Made by a program: the position numbers and the translations under genes | Origin: Cohnella mopanensis | GTDB lineage: Bacteria > Bacillota > Bacilli > Paenibacillales > Paenibacillaceae | DNA length: 64,000 bases | Assembly: GCF_022352055.1 (NCBI RefSeq) | Contig: NZ_JAKRWM010000008.1 | Span: 124,001-188,000, forward strand | Direction of reading: 5' to 3' | Part shown: positions 7,408 through 14,798 of the stretch, piece after piece | Position numbering within the stretch: the first letter of the stretch is position 1 | Layout: each line of letters opens with the position of its first letter | The notes under the pieces: model-generated | Databases searched by the model: none | Seen by the model: only the letters and a program-made list of their open reading frames with translations | Told to the model about the DNA's origin: nothing

Positions 7408-8436
7408 ATGTAGAATTCGGATTTGTACCGAATCTTCTCCGGCCTTGCGCATTACATCATCTAGGTCGAACAATTGCTCAATGTGAAATACGCCGAATGG
7501 ATATGGAGATACGTAGACGGATTCGCCAATTAGAGCCGTGATCCGCGCTGTCATATCTCCTTCGTTCCTTCCTTCTGCTAAGCACTCCACTTCGTGGTTT
7601 ACTCCCTTCTTCTTCCCGCTTGCCTCTACCTTAATCACAAACTTATCGCTCCCCATCCTGATTCGCTTCATACTCGCTTTGATCCATTGACTGACGAATT
7701 TGTATTTCAGGATTCGCATCAAGCGCATTCGCTTCATCAGAGCTAATCCCGTAGTGACGACCGCCGAATCGAAGATGAGATAAGTCGTCACGGAAGTGAC
7801 TTGCAAGGTGACGGGAAGTACATGTTGATCGGAGAAATCGAACGAATAAGCCGTTCTTCTTCCGATCCCCTTGCCCAAGTTCGTCTTTCTCCTCCGTTGG
7901 AATCCCGTTTGCAAATGATCTAACGTCCAATCGATCGCGGCATCTCCATGTTGTTCTCCTAAGCCGAGCATATTATAGATGCGGATTTCGCGAATTTCAT
8001 CGAGTTGCTCGATCGCTTTCTTCGCCAGCAAATTCGTAAGACCGGGAGCGAGCCCGACGCTAAGCACGGCAGTCGCGTGAAACTCCCGGGCGTGAGCGGC
8101 CTGATTCTCGATTTGCGATAATATTGATATGTCCGCGGAGATATCGATGTAGTGAATACCAAGCTCCAAGCACATCTGCGCGATCCGGGTACTGGGCTGA
8201 TCCAAACACATGATTACTAATTTAACACCATTAAATATATATTCTTCTACCGGCAGTTCGATGTCTAACCGCATAGGAAGAACGATATTCCCCGTTTGTT
8301 GGCAGAATCGGGCTGCCTTGTCATAGCTTCGTCCTGCCGCGATAATCTTCCCCGGAAACTTCTTACCTAGCAGAGTGCATATCGTACTGCCTACTGTTCC
8401 GTAACCTCCGATAACCATAATCCGATCTTTTGCCAT
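7306..8436 (-). CDS. Saccharopine dehydrogenase-like NAD(P)-binding protein
   Basis: About 376 residues. The N-terminus is a Rossmann fold (RIMVIGGYGTVGSTICTLL) followed by the saccharopine dehydrogenase NADP-binding layout (LVIMCLDQPSTRIAQMCLELGIHYIDIS, then VLSVGLAPGLTNLLAKKAI). These enzymes are oxidoreductases; the substrate is not readable and it need not be lysine metabolism. The last 25 residues or so are antisense to the rhomboid gene and look unlike the rest, so the stop may have been extended. The ATG at 8436 fits the Rossmann start; ribosome site weak. It follows marR, and a copy of the MarR operator sits in the gap between the two. Confidence 0.8.
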   Translation of the reverse strand: MAKDRIMVIGGYGTVGSTICTLLGKKFPGKIIAAGRSYDKAARFCQQTGNIVLPMRLDIELPVEEYIFNGVKLVIMCLDQPSTRIAQMCLELGIHYIDISADISILSQIENQAAHAREFHATAVLSVGLAPGLTNLLAKKAIEQLDEIREIRIYNMLGLGEQHGDAAIDWTLDHLQTGFQRRRKTNLGKGIGRRTAYSFDFSDQHVLPVTLQVTSVTTYLIFDSAVVTTGLALMKRMRLMRILKYKFVSQWIKASMKRIRMGSDKFVIKVEASGKKKGVNHEVECLAEGRNEGDMTARITALIGESVYVSPYPFGVFHIEQLFDLDDVMRKAGEDSVQIRILHSTAAFGSYGDEGAHHGKSGNSAADVSPDINLRG

Positions 8437-8459
8437 CCTATTCACTACTTTCCGAATAT

Positions 8460-8478
8460 TAGTTTAGTAACTATACTA
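8460..8478. promoter_or_regulatory. MarR operator copy between marR and downstream gene
   Basis: TAGTTTAGT-A-ACTATACTA is a near-perfect 19-bp palindrome. It matches the site upstream of marR (8949-8967) at 16 of 19 positions, which supports binding by the same regulator. Confidence 0.65.
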
Positions 8479-8493
8479 TTAGGGCGAAAAAAA

Positions 8494-8943
8494 TCAGCTC
8501 ATCAGCCGGATCAACTTTTCCAACCCTTTCTCGAATATTTCGATTTCCTGAGTACTGAACTCCTCTTGCAATAGATCGTTGAATTGCTGATTCATGCTTT
8601 CGTGCGCCTCGAATGCGATCATTCCCAAGCCGGTTAGCGAAAGGACCGTCGCTCTTGAATCAACGGGATGGGATTTGCGCGAGACGAGATCTTTGGCCTC
8701 TAACCGGCCTATCAGCTGCGTTACGGCGCCCTTGGTCACGGCGAGCCGCTGGGCAAGCTCGCTCATAAGCACTCCGCCCTCCCTACCGATCGCATCAATC
8801 GTATGGATTTCGCTTGGAGTTAACGGGCCCGCTTCCCCGAACGCTTTGGGTTGGCGCTCTAGGCGATTCAATTGCATGATTAATCTGCCGATGCTTTGTT
8901 TCTGATTAGTCGTTCGATCGTTGATCTTAGGTTTATTATTCAT
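8494..8943 (-). CDS. MarR-family transcriptional regulator
   Basis: The 149-residue winged-helix regulator has the MarR core: LTPSEIHTIDAIGREGGVLMSELAQRLAVTKGAVTQLIGRLEAKDLV, followed by the wing VSRKSHPVDSRATVLSLT with the conserved DxR. MarR dimers usually repress neighbouring genes and release DNA on binding small aromatic ligands. There is no Shine-Dalgarno before the ATG at 8943; a good promoter places the transcript start at or next to the ATG, so the mRNA may be leaderless. Palindromic operators flank the gene on both sides, and the probable target is the oxidoreductase downstream. Confidence 0.88.
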   Translation of the reverse strand: MNNKPKINDRTTNQKQSIGRLIMQLNRLERQPKAFGEAGPLTPSEIHTIDAIGREGGVLMSELAQRLAVTKGAVTQLIGRLEAKDLVSRKSHPVDSRATVLSLTGLGMIAFEAHESMNQQFNDLLQEEFSTQEIEIFEKGLEKLIRLMS

Positions 8944-8948
8944 GATTT

Positions 8949-8977
8949 TAGTTTATGTACTATACTAATGGTTGTCA
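8949..8977 (-). promoter_or_regulatory. marR promoter with palindromic operator
   Basis: On the minus strand TTGACA (8977-8972) and TAAACT (8954-8949) are 17 bp apart, and the ATG follows six bases after the -10. The 19-bp operator TAGTATAGT-A-CATAAACTA covers 8967-8949, the spacer and the -10, so a bound repressor would block polymerase. Confidence 0.65.
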
Positions 8978-9019
8978 ATAAAAAAAGCGGTCGGACTGCG
9001 ATAATAACAGTCTGACCGC
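8978..9019 (-). terminator. Rho-independent terminator
   Basis: Minus-strand GCGGTCAGACTG pairs with CAGTCCGACCGC (one mismatch) and runs into seven T. It ends the hemerythrin/universal stress transcript. Confidence 0.85.
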
Positions 9020-9053
9020 CCGTAAACGTCCCGTTTCGCTAACGGTATCTTCA

Positions 9054-9485
9054 CTATTTTACGATCAATACCGGCATTCGAGCTTGCTGAACGACATGGT
9101 GGCTGACGCTCCCTAGCATCCATTCCTTGATCGCTCCCAGCCCTCGATTACCCATAACGATCAGATCGCACGCGTTCTCGTTCGCGTGATCCAGAATAGC
9201 GGAAGCCGGGTTTCCTTTTAACATCGCGATTTTCGCGTAGGGCAAGTTTTGAATTTGTTCCGTGGCTTGTTGCATAAGAGCATTCTCATACTCTTGTATC
9301 TTTTCCTGATAACCTTCTGGAAGGACGAGTCCATAACTTGCTATTGCATAGGGAGGACGGTTCAAGACATGGGCTACCGTCAGTTTGCAAATCGGCTGAT
9401 TCTCGACAATTTTTATCGCATGCGCCAAAGCTTTCTTAGACGTCTCGGATCCGTCGTAAGCGACTAGGATGTGATGATATTTCAT
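9054..9485 (-). CDS. Universal stress protein (UspA family)
   Basis: About 143 residues with the Usp alpha/beta fold. Signatures are ILVAYDGSETSKKALAHA at the N-terminus and the ATP-binding motif MGNRGLGAIKEWMLGSVSHHVVQ near the end, which fits the ATP-binding subgroup. Such proteins act in the cytosol in stress, starvation or anaerobiosis. The ATG at 9485 has AGGAGGGG upstream. It is 31 bp behind the hemerythrin-like gene, and both are expected to be driven by the FNR-type promoter at 10045-10087. Confidence 0.9.
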   Translation of the reverse strand: MKYHHILVAYDGSETSKKALAHAIKIVENQPICKLTVAHVLNRPPYAIASYGLVLPEGYQEKIQEYENALMQQATEQIQNLPYAKIAMLKGNPASAILDHANENACDLIVMGNRGLGAIKEWMLGSVSHHVVQQARMPVLIVK

Positions 9486-9516
9486 TGTAACCCCTCCTAT
9501 TGGTGTCATAGCTATC

Positions 9517-10011
9517 TTAGGATAATTCTAGCATAATTTCCTCTTCTTCTTTGAACCGATTTTTCAGAATGGCATAGGCTTGTATTAAATAAGATGTCAT
9601 TCTGCAGGCTTCCTCCCGGCCAATCGGAAGGCTCGTGCGCTCCAGAGTTTGAACGAACTCACGAATAGACCGATCAGCTAGCTCGTATTCCTGCTCCATC
9701 AGGGCGTACAAGTCAGGTTCTGAACCTAGCAGCCATGCGGCATATGGAAACAACTCGGATTCTTCCCACAGAGTATGCTCATTCCAATCTTTCATAAAAT
9801 GCTTCACGTTCTCGTTCAATTCGACGATCTCGCGATTCAGGCGCGACTCGTCAACGCCGCTCCTTACAATGCATGCTTGCTCAAATATATCCTGAAGTTC
9901 CTCTTTCAACAGATCGTGCTCTTGCTTAGCTCGCGTAATGCACGTTTCGAGCCGCACTTCGCGAATATCCGCTCCGGGCATTGGGCTCTCAATCGGGATA
10001 TGTAATTTCAC
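9517..10011 (-). CDS. Hemerythrin-like four-helix protein
   Basis: The 164-residue all-helical protein matches the hemerythrin HHE layout. Candidate di-iron ligands are visible in the first half (KQEHDLLKEEL, VKHFMKDWNEHTLWEESELF). The third and fourth helices, where the family has LMEEH and HIxxEE, here read LMEQEYELAD and LKNRFKEEEEIM, so two expected histidines are missing. It may bind iron differently or not at all. It starts with GTG at 10011 behind GGGAG. The upstream FNR-type box suggests a role under low oxygen or nitric oxide, together with the universal stress protein. Confidence 0.75.
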   Translation of the reverse strand: MKLHIPIESPMPGADIREVRLETCITRAKQEHDLLKEELQDIFEQACIVRSGVDESRLNREIVELNENVKHFMKDWNEHTLWEESELFPYAAWLLGSEPDLYALMEQEYELADRSIREFVQTLERTSLPIGREEACRMTSYLIQAYAILKNRFKEEEEIMLELS

Positions 10012-10044
10012 AACAGATCACTCCCACTTCTGTATGATGGCTTA

Positions 10045-10087
10045 AGTTTAATTCCAATTCTATGCTTAATGTGTGAAAAAAATCACG
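10045..10087 (-). promoter_or_regulatory. FNR/CRP-type site and promoter of the hemerythrin operon
   Basis: TGTGA-N6-TCACG at 10072-10087 matches the Bacillus FNR consensus TGTGA-N6-TCACT at nine of ten fixed positions. On the minus strand TAAACT (10050-10045) lies where a -10 belongs if the box is centred at -41.5, with a start near 10038. This is the layout of a class II activated promoter. Confidence 0.6.
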
Positions 10088-10132
10088 ATGTAACAAAGTG
10101 ATCAAATCTTAATGGCAATCTCGCGAACGAAG

Positions 10133-10180
10133 AAGGAGCTGTCTTGAAAGATCTATTCAGATCGTTCGAGACAGCTCCTT
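10133..10180 (-). terminator. Hairpin terminator of the monooxygenase/rhodanese operon
   Basis: AAGGAGCTGTC and GACAGCTCCTT form an 11-bp stem around an inner GATC-rich hairpin; on the minus strand the distal arm is followed by CTTCTTCG, a weak T-tract. Confidence 0.55.
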
Positions 10181-10195
10181 CCTATTGATCGCTTA

Positions 10196-11029
10196 TTAGC
10201 TTTCTACTTCCGTATCCTCTGCGTTGCCCCATTCCTCCCACGAGCCTTCGTAAGGCCTTACATCAGGATATCCAATCAGCCTCAAAGCGAAATAAGTGTG
10301 GGCACCACGTTGGTTCGACTGGCAATACGGTACGATCGTATGCTTCTGGCTAACGCCTGCCGCTTCAAATTCTTTCTTCAGGTCCTCATACTTCTTGAAG
10401 CGGATAACGCCCTTCTCGTCGACGGGTCCAAGCGCTTCCTTCCATTCCTTGTTTACGGCTCCGGGGATCCTTCCGCCTTTGCGATTAGAACGCTTATCCA
10501 ATCCCGAATATTCCTCGCCGGATCGTACATCCAGCAATATCGCTTGATGGAGACCGGCTTGTATGTTGAATTTGTTGACGGAGCCGAGCACGTTAGCAAC
10601 AACTGAGATAGATGCAGGTCTCCGTGTATGGACTTCAGACGAGGTCGGCTTCCCCGCAGCGGTCCAAGCCGTATATCCTCCGTTCAGTACTTTTACCCGA
10701 TCTTTCAGGCCGAATACTTCCAGAACGTAGAATACCCGAGTGGCCGCAACTCCGGCTCCGTCATCGTAAACGACGACCGCGCTATCCGCGCTGATCCCCC
10801 ACTTTTCTAATAACCTTCGGATGTCCTCGGCGGCAGCAAAATCGGATCTCGTCTTCGCTCTTAGATCCTTGACGTTAACCGGAATAGCTCCCGGGATATG
10901 GCTGACTTCGTAGCCTTGCGCTCTCGCATCCAATAGGACTAAGTCGTGCGAATCTAGATTGTTCTCCACCCATTCCAAATCGGCTAGCAAATGTCCGTTC
11001 GGATAAGCGTTGACTTTAGTATCCGTCAT
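10196..11029 (-). CDS. Thiosulfate sulfurtransferase (tandem rhodanese)
   Basis: About 277 residues form two rhodanese domains. The first is inactive (no Cys in its loop; VYDDGAGVAATR). The second has the catalytic cysteine in PYCQSNQRGAHTYFAL. Family hallmarks DARAQGYEVSHIPGAI and LDVRSGEEYSG mark the two domain starts. The enzyme moves sulfane sulfur from thiosulfate or similar donors to cyanide or thiols in the cytosol. The start is the ATG at 11029 with GGGGGAG eight bases away; the frame's first ATG at 11056 overlaps the upstream stop but has a worse site. It is co-transcribed with the flavin monooxygenase, which fits use of organosulfur compounds. Confidence 0.88.
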   Translation of the reverse strand: MTDTKVNAYPNGHLLADLEWVENNLDSHDLVLLDARAQGYEVSHIPGAIPVNVKDLRAKTRSDFAAAEDIRRLLEKWGISADSAVVVYDDGAGVAATRVFYVLEVFGLKDRVKVLNGGYTAWTAAGKPTSSEVHTRRPASISVVANVLGSVNKFNIQAGLHQAILLDVRSGEEYSGLDKRSNRKGGRIPGAVNKEWKEALGPVDEKGVIRFKKYEDLKKEFEAAGVSQKHTIVPYCQSNQRGAHTYFALRLIGYPDVRPYEGSWEEWGNAEDTEVES

Positions 11030-11052
11030 ATTATTCACTCCCCCTGTTCCCT

Positions 11053-12357
11053 TCATTTTGGGGCGACCAAGCCCAAACGTTCGCGTAAATTGCCGCCCTC
11101 ATAGGTTTTGGGGAATAGTCCCCTTCGTTGCAGTTCGGGCACGACAAGCTCTAAGAAGTCGTCCGCCGACAGCTGCGGCATGACGCTGAATCCGTCCGCC
11201 GCTTCGCTCAAGAACCAATGTTCCATCAAGTCGGCAATTTGCTCAGGCGTTCCTGCGATGCTAAGCTGTCCGCTTCCGATCCAGTGCTTCTCCAGCAGTT
11301 CCCTTATCGTCGGCTTCTCCTTCTCGACGATCTTCTTGATCATTTGGTTAAAGGTCTGGTAAGCGTTGACTTCACTCGAATCGGGCAGCTCGGGAAACGG
11401 GTCATCCAAACCATATCGGGAGAAGTCGATACCGAGAAGATTCGAGATGGACATAACGGCCCTTTCGAGCGAACCTAGCTTCATTAGTTCGCTTGCCTTC
11501 TGCTCCGCTTCTTCCCTCGTAGCGCCGACGATGACATGAAGTCCTGGCAACACTTTAATGCTATCCACAGACCGCCCCGCTTCGATCGTCCTCCGCTTAA
11601 TGTCCCGATAGAAGAGCTGTGCGTCTTCCAGCGAACTCTGGACCGTAAAGATGAGCTCCGCATACTTAGCCGCCAGATTCTTGCCTGCTTCGGATGCACC
11701 GGCTTGAACGAGCAACGGTCTCCCTTGCGGAGACCGCATGACGTTAAGCGCCCCGCGTACGGAGAAATGCTCTCCGCGATGATGAATGTCGCGCACTTTC
11801 CGGGGATCGGCATAGATACCGGATAACTTATCCTGAACGAGCGCATCCTCGTCCCAGCTATCCCATAACTTCAGCGCGACATCGGCAAATTCCGCAGCTC
11901 TCTCATAACGCTCGGAATGCGAAGGCAATGTCTCTAACCCGAAGTTAAAGGCCGTACGTTCAACACCCGTCGTAACCATATTCCAGCCCGCGCGTCCTCC
12001 GCTAATATGATCTAGCGATGCGAATATTCTGGCAACGTTATACGGCTCGTTGAAGCTTGTGGACACGGTGGCGATAAGCCCGATCTTCTCTGTCGCCGTT
12101 GCAATCGCGGCGAGCAAGGTGAGCGGCTCGAACCCGAGAATCGGACCGTGCTGAACAGCTTTCGCCTCAACGGAGAGGCCATCGGCGATGAACAACGAAT
12201 CGATTCGCGCGGCTTCCGCTTTCTGCGCAAGCCGCTGAAAGTATTGGACGCTGTGGAACTCCTCGACGTTCGTGCTCGGATGACGCCAGGCTCCTTTGTG
12301 GGAACCTCCGTTTTGCGTGAACAGATTCAGAATCATTCTGCGGTTGTTCTCGCTCAA
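11053..12357 (-). CDS. LLM-class flavin-dependent monooxygenase (NtaA/SnaA/DszA type)
   Basis: About 434 residues with the bacterial-luciferase TIM barrel. Recognisable parts are LNLFTQNGGSHKGAWRHP at the start, LATVSTSFNEPYNVARIFASLDHISGGRAGWNMVTT in the flavin site, and GTPEQIADLMEHWF near the end. This subgroup uses FMNH2 to oxidise chelators or organosulfur compounds such as dimethyl sulfide and sulfones. The start is probably the TTG at 12357, six bases after AAGGTG; a GTG at 12366 is too close to its site. The rhodanese gene follows 23 bp downstream, supporting a sulfur substrate. Confidence 0.85.
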   Translation of the reverse strand: MSENNRRMILNLFTQNGGSHKGAWRHPSTNVEEFHSVQYFQRLAQKAEAARIDSLFIADGLSVEAKAVQHGPILGFEPLTLLAAIATATEKIGLIATVSTSFNEPYNVARIFASLDHISGGRAGWNMVTTGVERTAFNFGLETLPSHSERYERAAEFADVALKLWDSWDEDALVQDKLSGIYADPRKVRDIHHRGEHFSVRGALNVMRSPQGRPLLVQAGASEAGKNLAAKYAELIFTVQSSLEDAQLFYRDIKRRTIEAGRSVDSIKVLPGLHVIVGATREEAEQKASELMKLGSLERAVMSISNLLGIDFSRYGLDDPFPELPDSSEVNAYQTFNQMIKKIVEKEKPTIRELLEKHWIGSGQLSIAGTPEQIADLMEHWFLSEAADGFSVMPQLSADDFLELVVPELQRRGLFPKTYEGGNLRERLGLVAPK

Positions 12358-12564
12358 CTTCTTCACCTTCTCCTTACGGGGATAGAGTCGTTTTTTCTAT
12401 TTTAATAAAAGACAGGCTATTTTGTAAACTATTCATACAGAAATAGTCGGATTAATTAGGGCGTTAATGTCAATCCCAATTCACGTTACACCCGTTAATG
12501 GTACAAGCACGTTAAGCTTGTTTCACATATTTTGATTCCAAGCAAAAGAAAAGGAGGTGGCACG

Positions 12565-12888
12565 ATGAAAAAAGCTAAAATATCCGGTTCCGATAACCAA
12601 AGATCGTGCGGGTGCAACCATCATAAATCCGAAGAACATCACAAATCCCATCACAAGCATAAACCCGAAGAACATCACAAACCCGAAGAACATCACAAAC
12701 CCGAACACAAGCACAGATCCTGCGGACATGACAAGTCTCACGGCATGGAGAAGTCTTGCGGACATGAAAAGTCTCACGGTATGGATAAGTCCTGCGGCCA
12801 ACATCATAGTTCGTGCAGATGCATTCTTTGCTGCGAGAAGAGAGGTATTCATCCTTACGGCTATGATCAGTTTCGCTCGTGGCTATAA
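12565..12888 (+). CDS. His/Cys-rich low-complexity protein, probable metal binder
   Basis: 107 residues, mostly His, Lys, Glu, Ser and Cys. Residues 19-50 contain imperfect EEHHKP repeats, residues 51-80 contain SCGH-EKSHGM repeats, and the C-terminus is CRCILCCEKRGIHPYGYDQF. There is no signal or membrane segment. AAGGAGGTG stands four bases before the ATG, so translation is likely strong. The composition suits nickel, zinc, copper or iron buffering; a spore-coat role is another option, since His-rich coat proteins exist in this group. It has its own terminator and is followed by a CDF metal exporter on the same strand. I do not recognise a named family. Confidence 0.75.
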   Translation: MKKAKISGSDNQRSCGCNHHKSEEHHKSHHKHKPEEHHKPEEHHKPEHKHRSCGHDKSHGMEKSCGHEKSHGMDKSCGQHHSSCRCILCCEKRGIHPYGYDQFRSWL

Positions 12889-12903
12889 TCGCCAGGTGGT
12901 GTT

Positions 12904-12934
12904 AAAGTCCGTATTCCTTACGGACTTTTTTTGT
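12904..12934 (+). terminator. Rho-independent terminator
   Basis: AAAGTCCGTA and TACGGACTTT enclose TTCCT and are followed by TTTTTG. Confidence 0.85.
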
Positions 12935-12999
12935 GTGCTTTGAACTCAGGGTACATATAGCCGCTCTAACTAATCTCAGACTACTTTGCTTACCCAAGT

Positions 13000-13014
13000 T
13001 AGGAATGATTATCA
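13000..13014. promoter_or_regulatory. Fur-like half-conserved box upstream of CDF gene
   Basis: TAGGAATGATTATCA agrees with the 7-1-7 Fur consensus TGATAATNATTATCA at 12 of 15 positions, with a perfect right half. It lies about 100 bp upstream of the CDF start; its function is uncertain. Confidence 0.35.
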
Positions 13015-13085
13015 CTTCCGTTATCCATATATTGTTCATTTGCCTATTCGTAATCTTTGTGCAATGATTTATATTAAGTATTACC

Positions 13086-13100
13086 TTATAATTATTATAA
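13086..13100. promoter_or_regulatory. Perfect PerR box upstream of CDF gene
   Basis: TTATAAT-T-ATTATAA equals the PerR consensus TTATAATNATTATAA with no mismatch. It ends 17 bp before the CDF start codon, so bound PerR would block initiation. In Bacillus, PerR-Mn or PerR-Fe represses peroxide defence genes and the iron exporter pfeT. Confidence 0.7.
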
Positions 13101-13117
13101 TTAAGGGGTGTCCAAAG

Positions 13118-14050
13118 ATGACCGACGACTTCCATCATCTCGACCACGTCAAACAACAGAGCACTTCGAAGAGAACTCTTTGGATCACTTTAATCCTCAC
13201 CTTCGTATTCACCATTCTCGAAGTGGTCGGCGGCGTTCTTTCCCAATCGCTTGCTTTAATTTCCGATTCTGCGCATATGATTTCCGACGTGCTCGCCTTA
13301 GGCCTAAGCATGTTTGCCATCTTCATGGCCACACGTAAGCCGAACGACCAGTACACATTCGGCTTCCTGAGATTCGAGATAATTGCTTCTTTCCTTAACG
13401 GACTTGCGCTAATCGCGATCGCCTTATGGATATTCGTAGAAGGAATCAAGAGAATGATCCACCCTCAGCAAGTCGATCTAACCATCGTGCTCATCATAGC
13501 GTCGATCGGATTGATCGTAAACATCACGTTAACCCTCATCCTGTCCCGCAGCATGAAATCCGAAGAGAACTTAAACGTTAAGAGCGCACTATGGCACTTT
13601 ATCGGCGATTTGTTAAGTTCGGTTGGCGTTATCGTCTCCGCTATCTTAATCCATTTCACCGGCTGGCAAATGCTCGATCCTCTGATTAGCATGGTGATCG
13701 GCGGCATCATCGGTATCGGAGGCTATAAGATCATCCGTGAAGCCTATTTGATCCTAATGGAGTCGGTACCGGAGAAATTCGACCTGAATGAGATCCGCGC
13801 CGATCTTGGTCGGATCGAAGGCGTGGAAGACGTCCATGAGATGCATCTGTGGGCCGTATCGACGGAACACTACTCGCTTACGGCGCATGTGTTCGTCCGG
13901 GCTGACATTCAGCCTTTCTGCGTCATCCTTGCCGTTAATGAAATGCTCAGAAGTAAGTACGGCATCGGCCATTCCACGATTCAGATAGAACATGCGGCTA
14001 TTCACGATCATGGAGAGTATGGGCGTCGGTTTCTACTCAATCATATTTAA
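13118..14050 (+). CDS. Cation diffusion facilitator (CDF) metal exporter
   Basis: About 310 residues, six membrane helices and a cytosolic C-terminal ferredoxin-like domain (from about residue 215). The transport site residues are HxxxD in helix 2 (SDSAHMISDVLAL) and HxxxD in helix 5 (ALWHFIGDLLSS), the pattern of zinc-type CzcD/ZitB exporters. His-rich ends (DDFHHLDHVK, HAAIHDHGEYG) agree with metal handling. The ATG at 13118 has AAGGGGTG seven bases upstream; the open frame further upstream runs through the promoter and is ignored. The perfect PerR box in its leader links it to peroxide or iron stress, which argues for Fe(II) or Zn(II) as cargo. Confidence 0.9.
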   Translation: MTDDFHHLDHVKQQSTSKRTLWITLILTFVFTILEVVGGVLSQSLALISDSAHMISDVLALGLSMFAIFMATRKPNDQYTFGFLRFEIIASFLNGLALIAIALWIFVEGIKRMIHPQQVDLTIVLIIASIGLIVNITLTLILSRSMKSEENLNVKSALWHFIGDLLSSVGVIVSAILIHFTGWQMLDPLISMVIGGIIGIGGYKIIREAYLILMESVPEKFDLNEIRADLGRIEGVEDVHEMHLWAVSTEHYSLTAHVFVRADIQPFCVILAVNEMLRSKYGIGHSTIQIEHAAIHDHGEYGRRFLLNHI

Positions 14051-14066
14051 TGGCTAACCAATATTA

Positions 14067-14092
14067 AAGGGGATCCGTTTGGATCCCCTTGT
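14067..14092 (+). terminator. Hairpin terminator after CDF gene
   Basis: AAGGGGATCC and GGATCCCCTT form a perfect 10-bp stem with loop GTTT; the T-run is short. Confidence 0.65.
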
Positions 14093-14110
14093 AAAGTTAC
14101 TTAGATATCG

Positions 14111-14764
14111 TTATGACACTCCATTAGTTAGAAACCGTACAAGGTCCTCTATTTGTTCCTCCTCTTCCTCCTTGCCGAGATCATCCGATGATAAGAAAAA
14201 TCGCGTGACGAGATGGCTTCCGATAACGGATAAGAACATTCTGAAGAGCTTCTGGTTAGGAAGATCCCCCAACTCTCCGCGAGCCTTATAGTGATCGATG
14301 GCGATGTCGAAAAAGGCAACCATCTCTTTGAGGATGTAAGGAAACAAATCTTTTCGCAGCTCGTCTCGATATAGCAATTCCTTGATCACCACTCGGAAAA
14401 TGTCTCTATTTTCCCTTAAGAAGTTGTAGCGATTACGGATAAAAGCTCTTATAAAATCTTCAAAATGCAAATTGTTCTGCGGGTTCACTTCATGGCTCAA
14501 CTCTTGCGCCAGCGTCGGCATCGATTGTTTCAGGAACGGTACGATTACGGAAAGCAGAAGATTTTCCTTCGTTCCGTAATGACGAAAGATCGTCCCTTCC
14601 GCGACGCCCGATTTTCTGGCGATCTCGCTCGTCGAAGTATTCGAATAGCCCTTTTCCGCGAATATCGCGATAGCGGCCTCTACTATCTTTTGTTGCTTTG
14701 CCGTTTCCTTCTTGGACAATTTGGCGTCGGACGCCATTTTGTCCAGTATGTTATGCGTTGTCAT
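14111..14764 (-). CDS. TetR/AcrR-family transcriptional regulator
   Basis: 217 residues. The N-terminal helix-turn-helix is IVEAAIAIFAEKGYSNTSTSEIARKSGVAEGTIFRHYGTKENLL; the rest is an all-helical ligand domain. It is the last gene of an operon with an ABC exporter (permease 34 bp upstream). The perfect dyad at 16588-16607 in front of the ATPase gene is its likely operator, giving negative feedback over the whole operon. The ribosome site before the ATG (AAGGATTGG) is weak. Confidence 0.88.
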   Translation of the reverse strand: MTTHNILDKMASDAKLSKKETAKQQKIVEAAIAIFAEKGYSNTSTSEIARKSGVAEGTIFRHYGTKENLLLSVIVPFLKQSMPTLAQELSHEVNPQNNLHFEDFIRAFIRNRYNFLRENRDIFRVVIKELLYRDELRKDLFPYILKEMVAFFDIAIDHYKARGELGDLPNQKLFRMFLSVIGSHLVTRFFLSSDDLGKEEEEEQIEDLVRFLTNGVS

Positions 14765-14798
14765 GCCGAATCCAATCCTTCCTTACCCTAAGCCGAAT

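Noticed and set aside
12620-12720. Possible short direct-repeat array (CRISPR-like)
   Set aside because: The repeats are in-frame codons of the His/Lys/Glu-rich protein, with no spacers of constant length and no cas genes.
12523-12852. Open frame on the minus strand opposite the His-rich gene
   Set aside because: Its Met/Val/Phe repeats are only the antisense reading of the HHK repeats; it has no ribosome site.
13000-13019. Zur box upstream of the CDF gene
   Set aside because: The core TGATTATCA fits the right half of a Fur box better than the TCGTAATNATTACGA pattern of Zur; kept only as a weak Fur-like site.
12986-13117. N-terminal extension of the CDF protein
   Set aside because: The extra 44 residues read through the promoter and PerR box and are rich in Ile and Tyr from AT-rich DNA.
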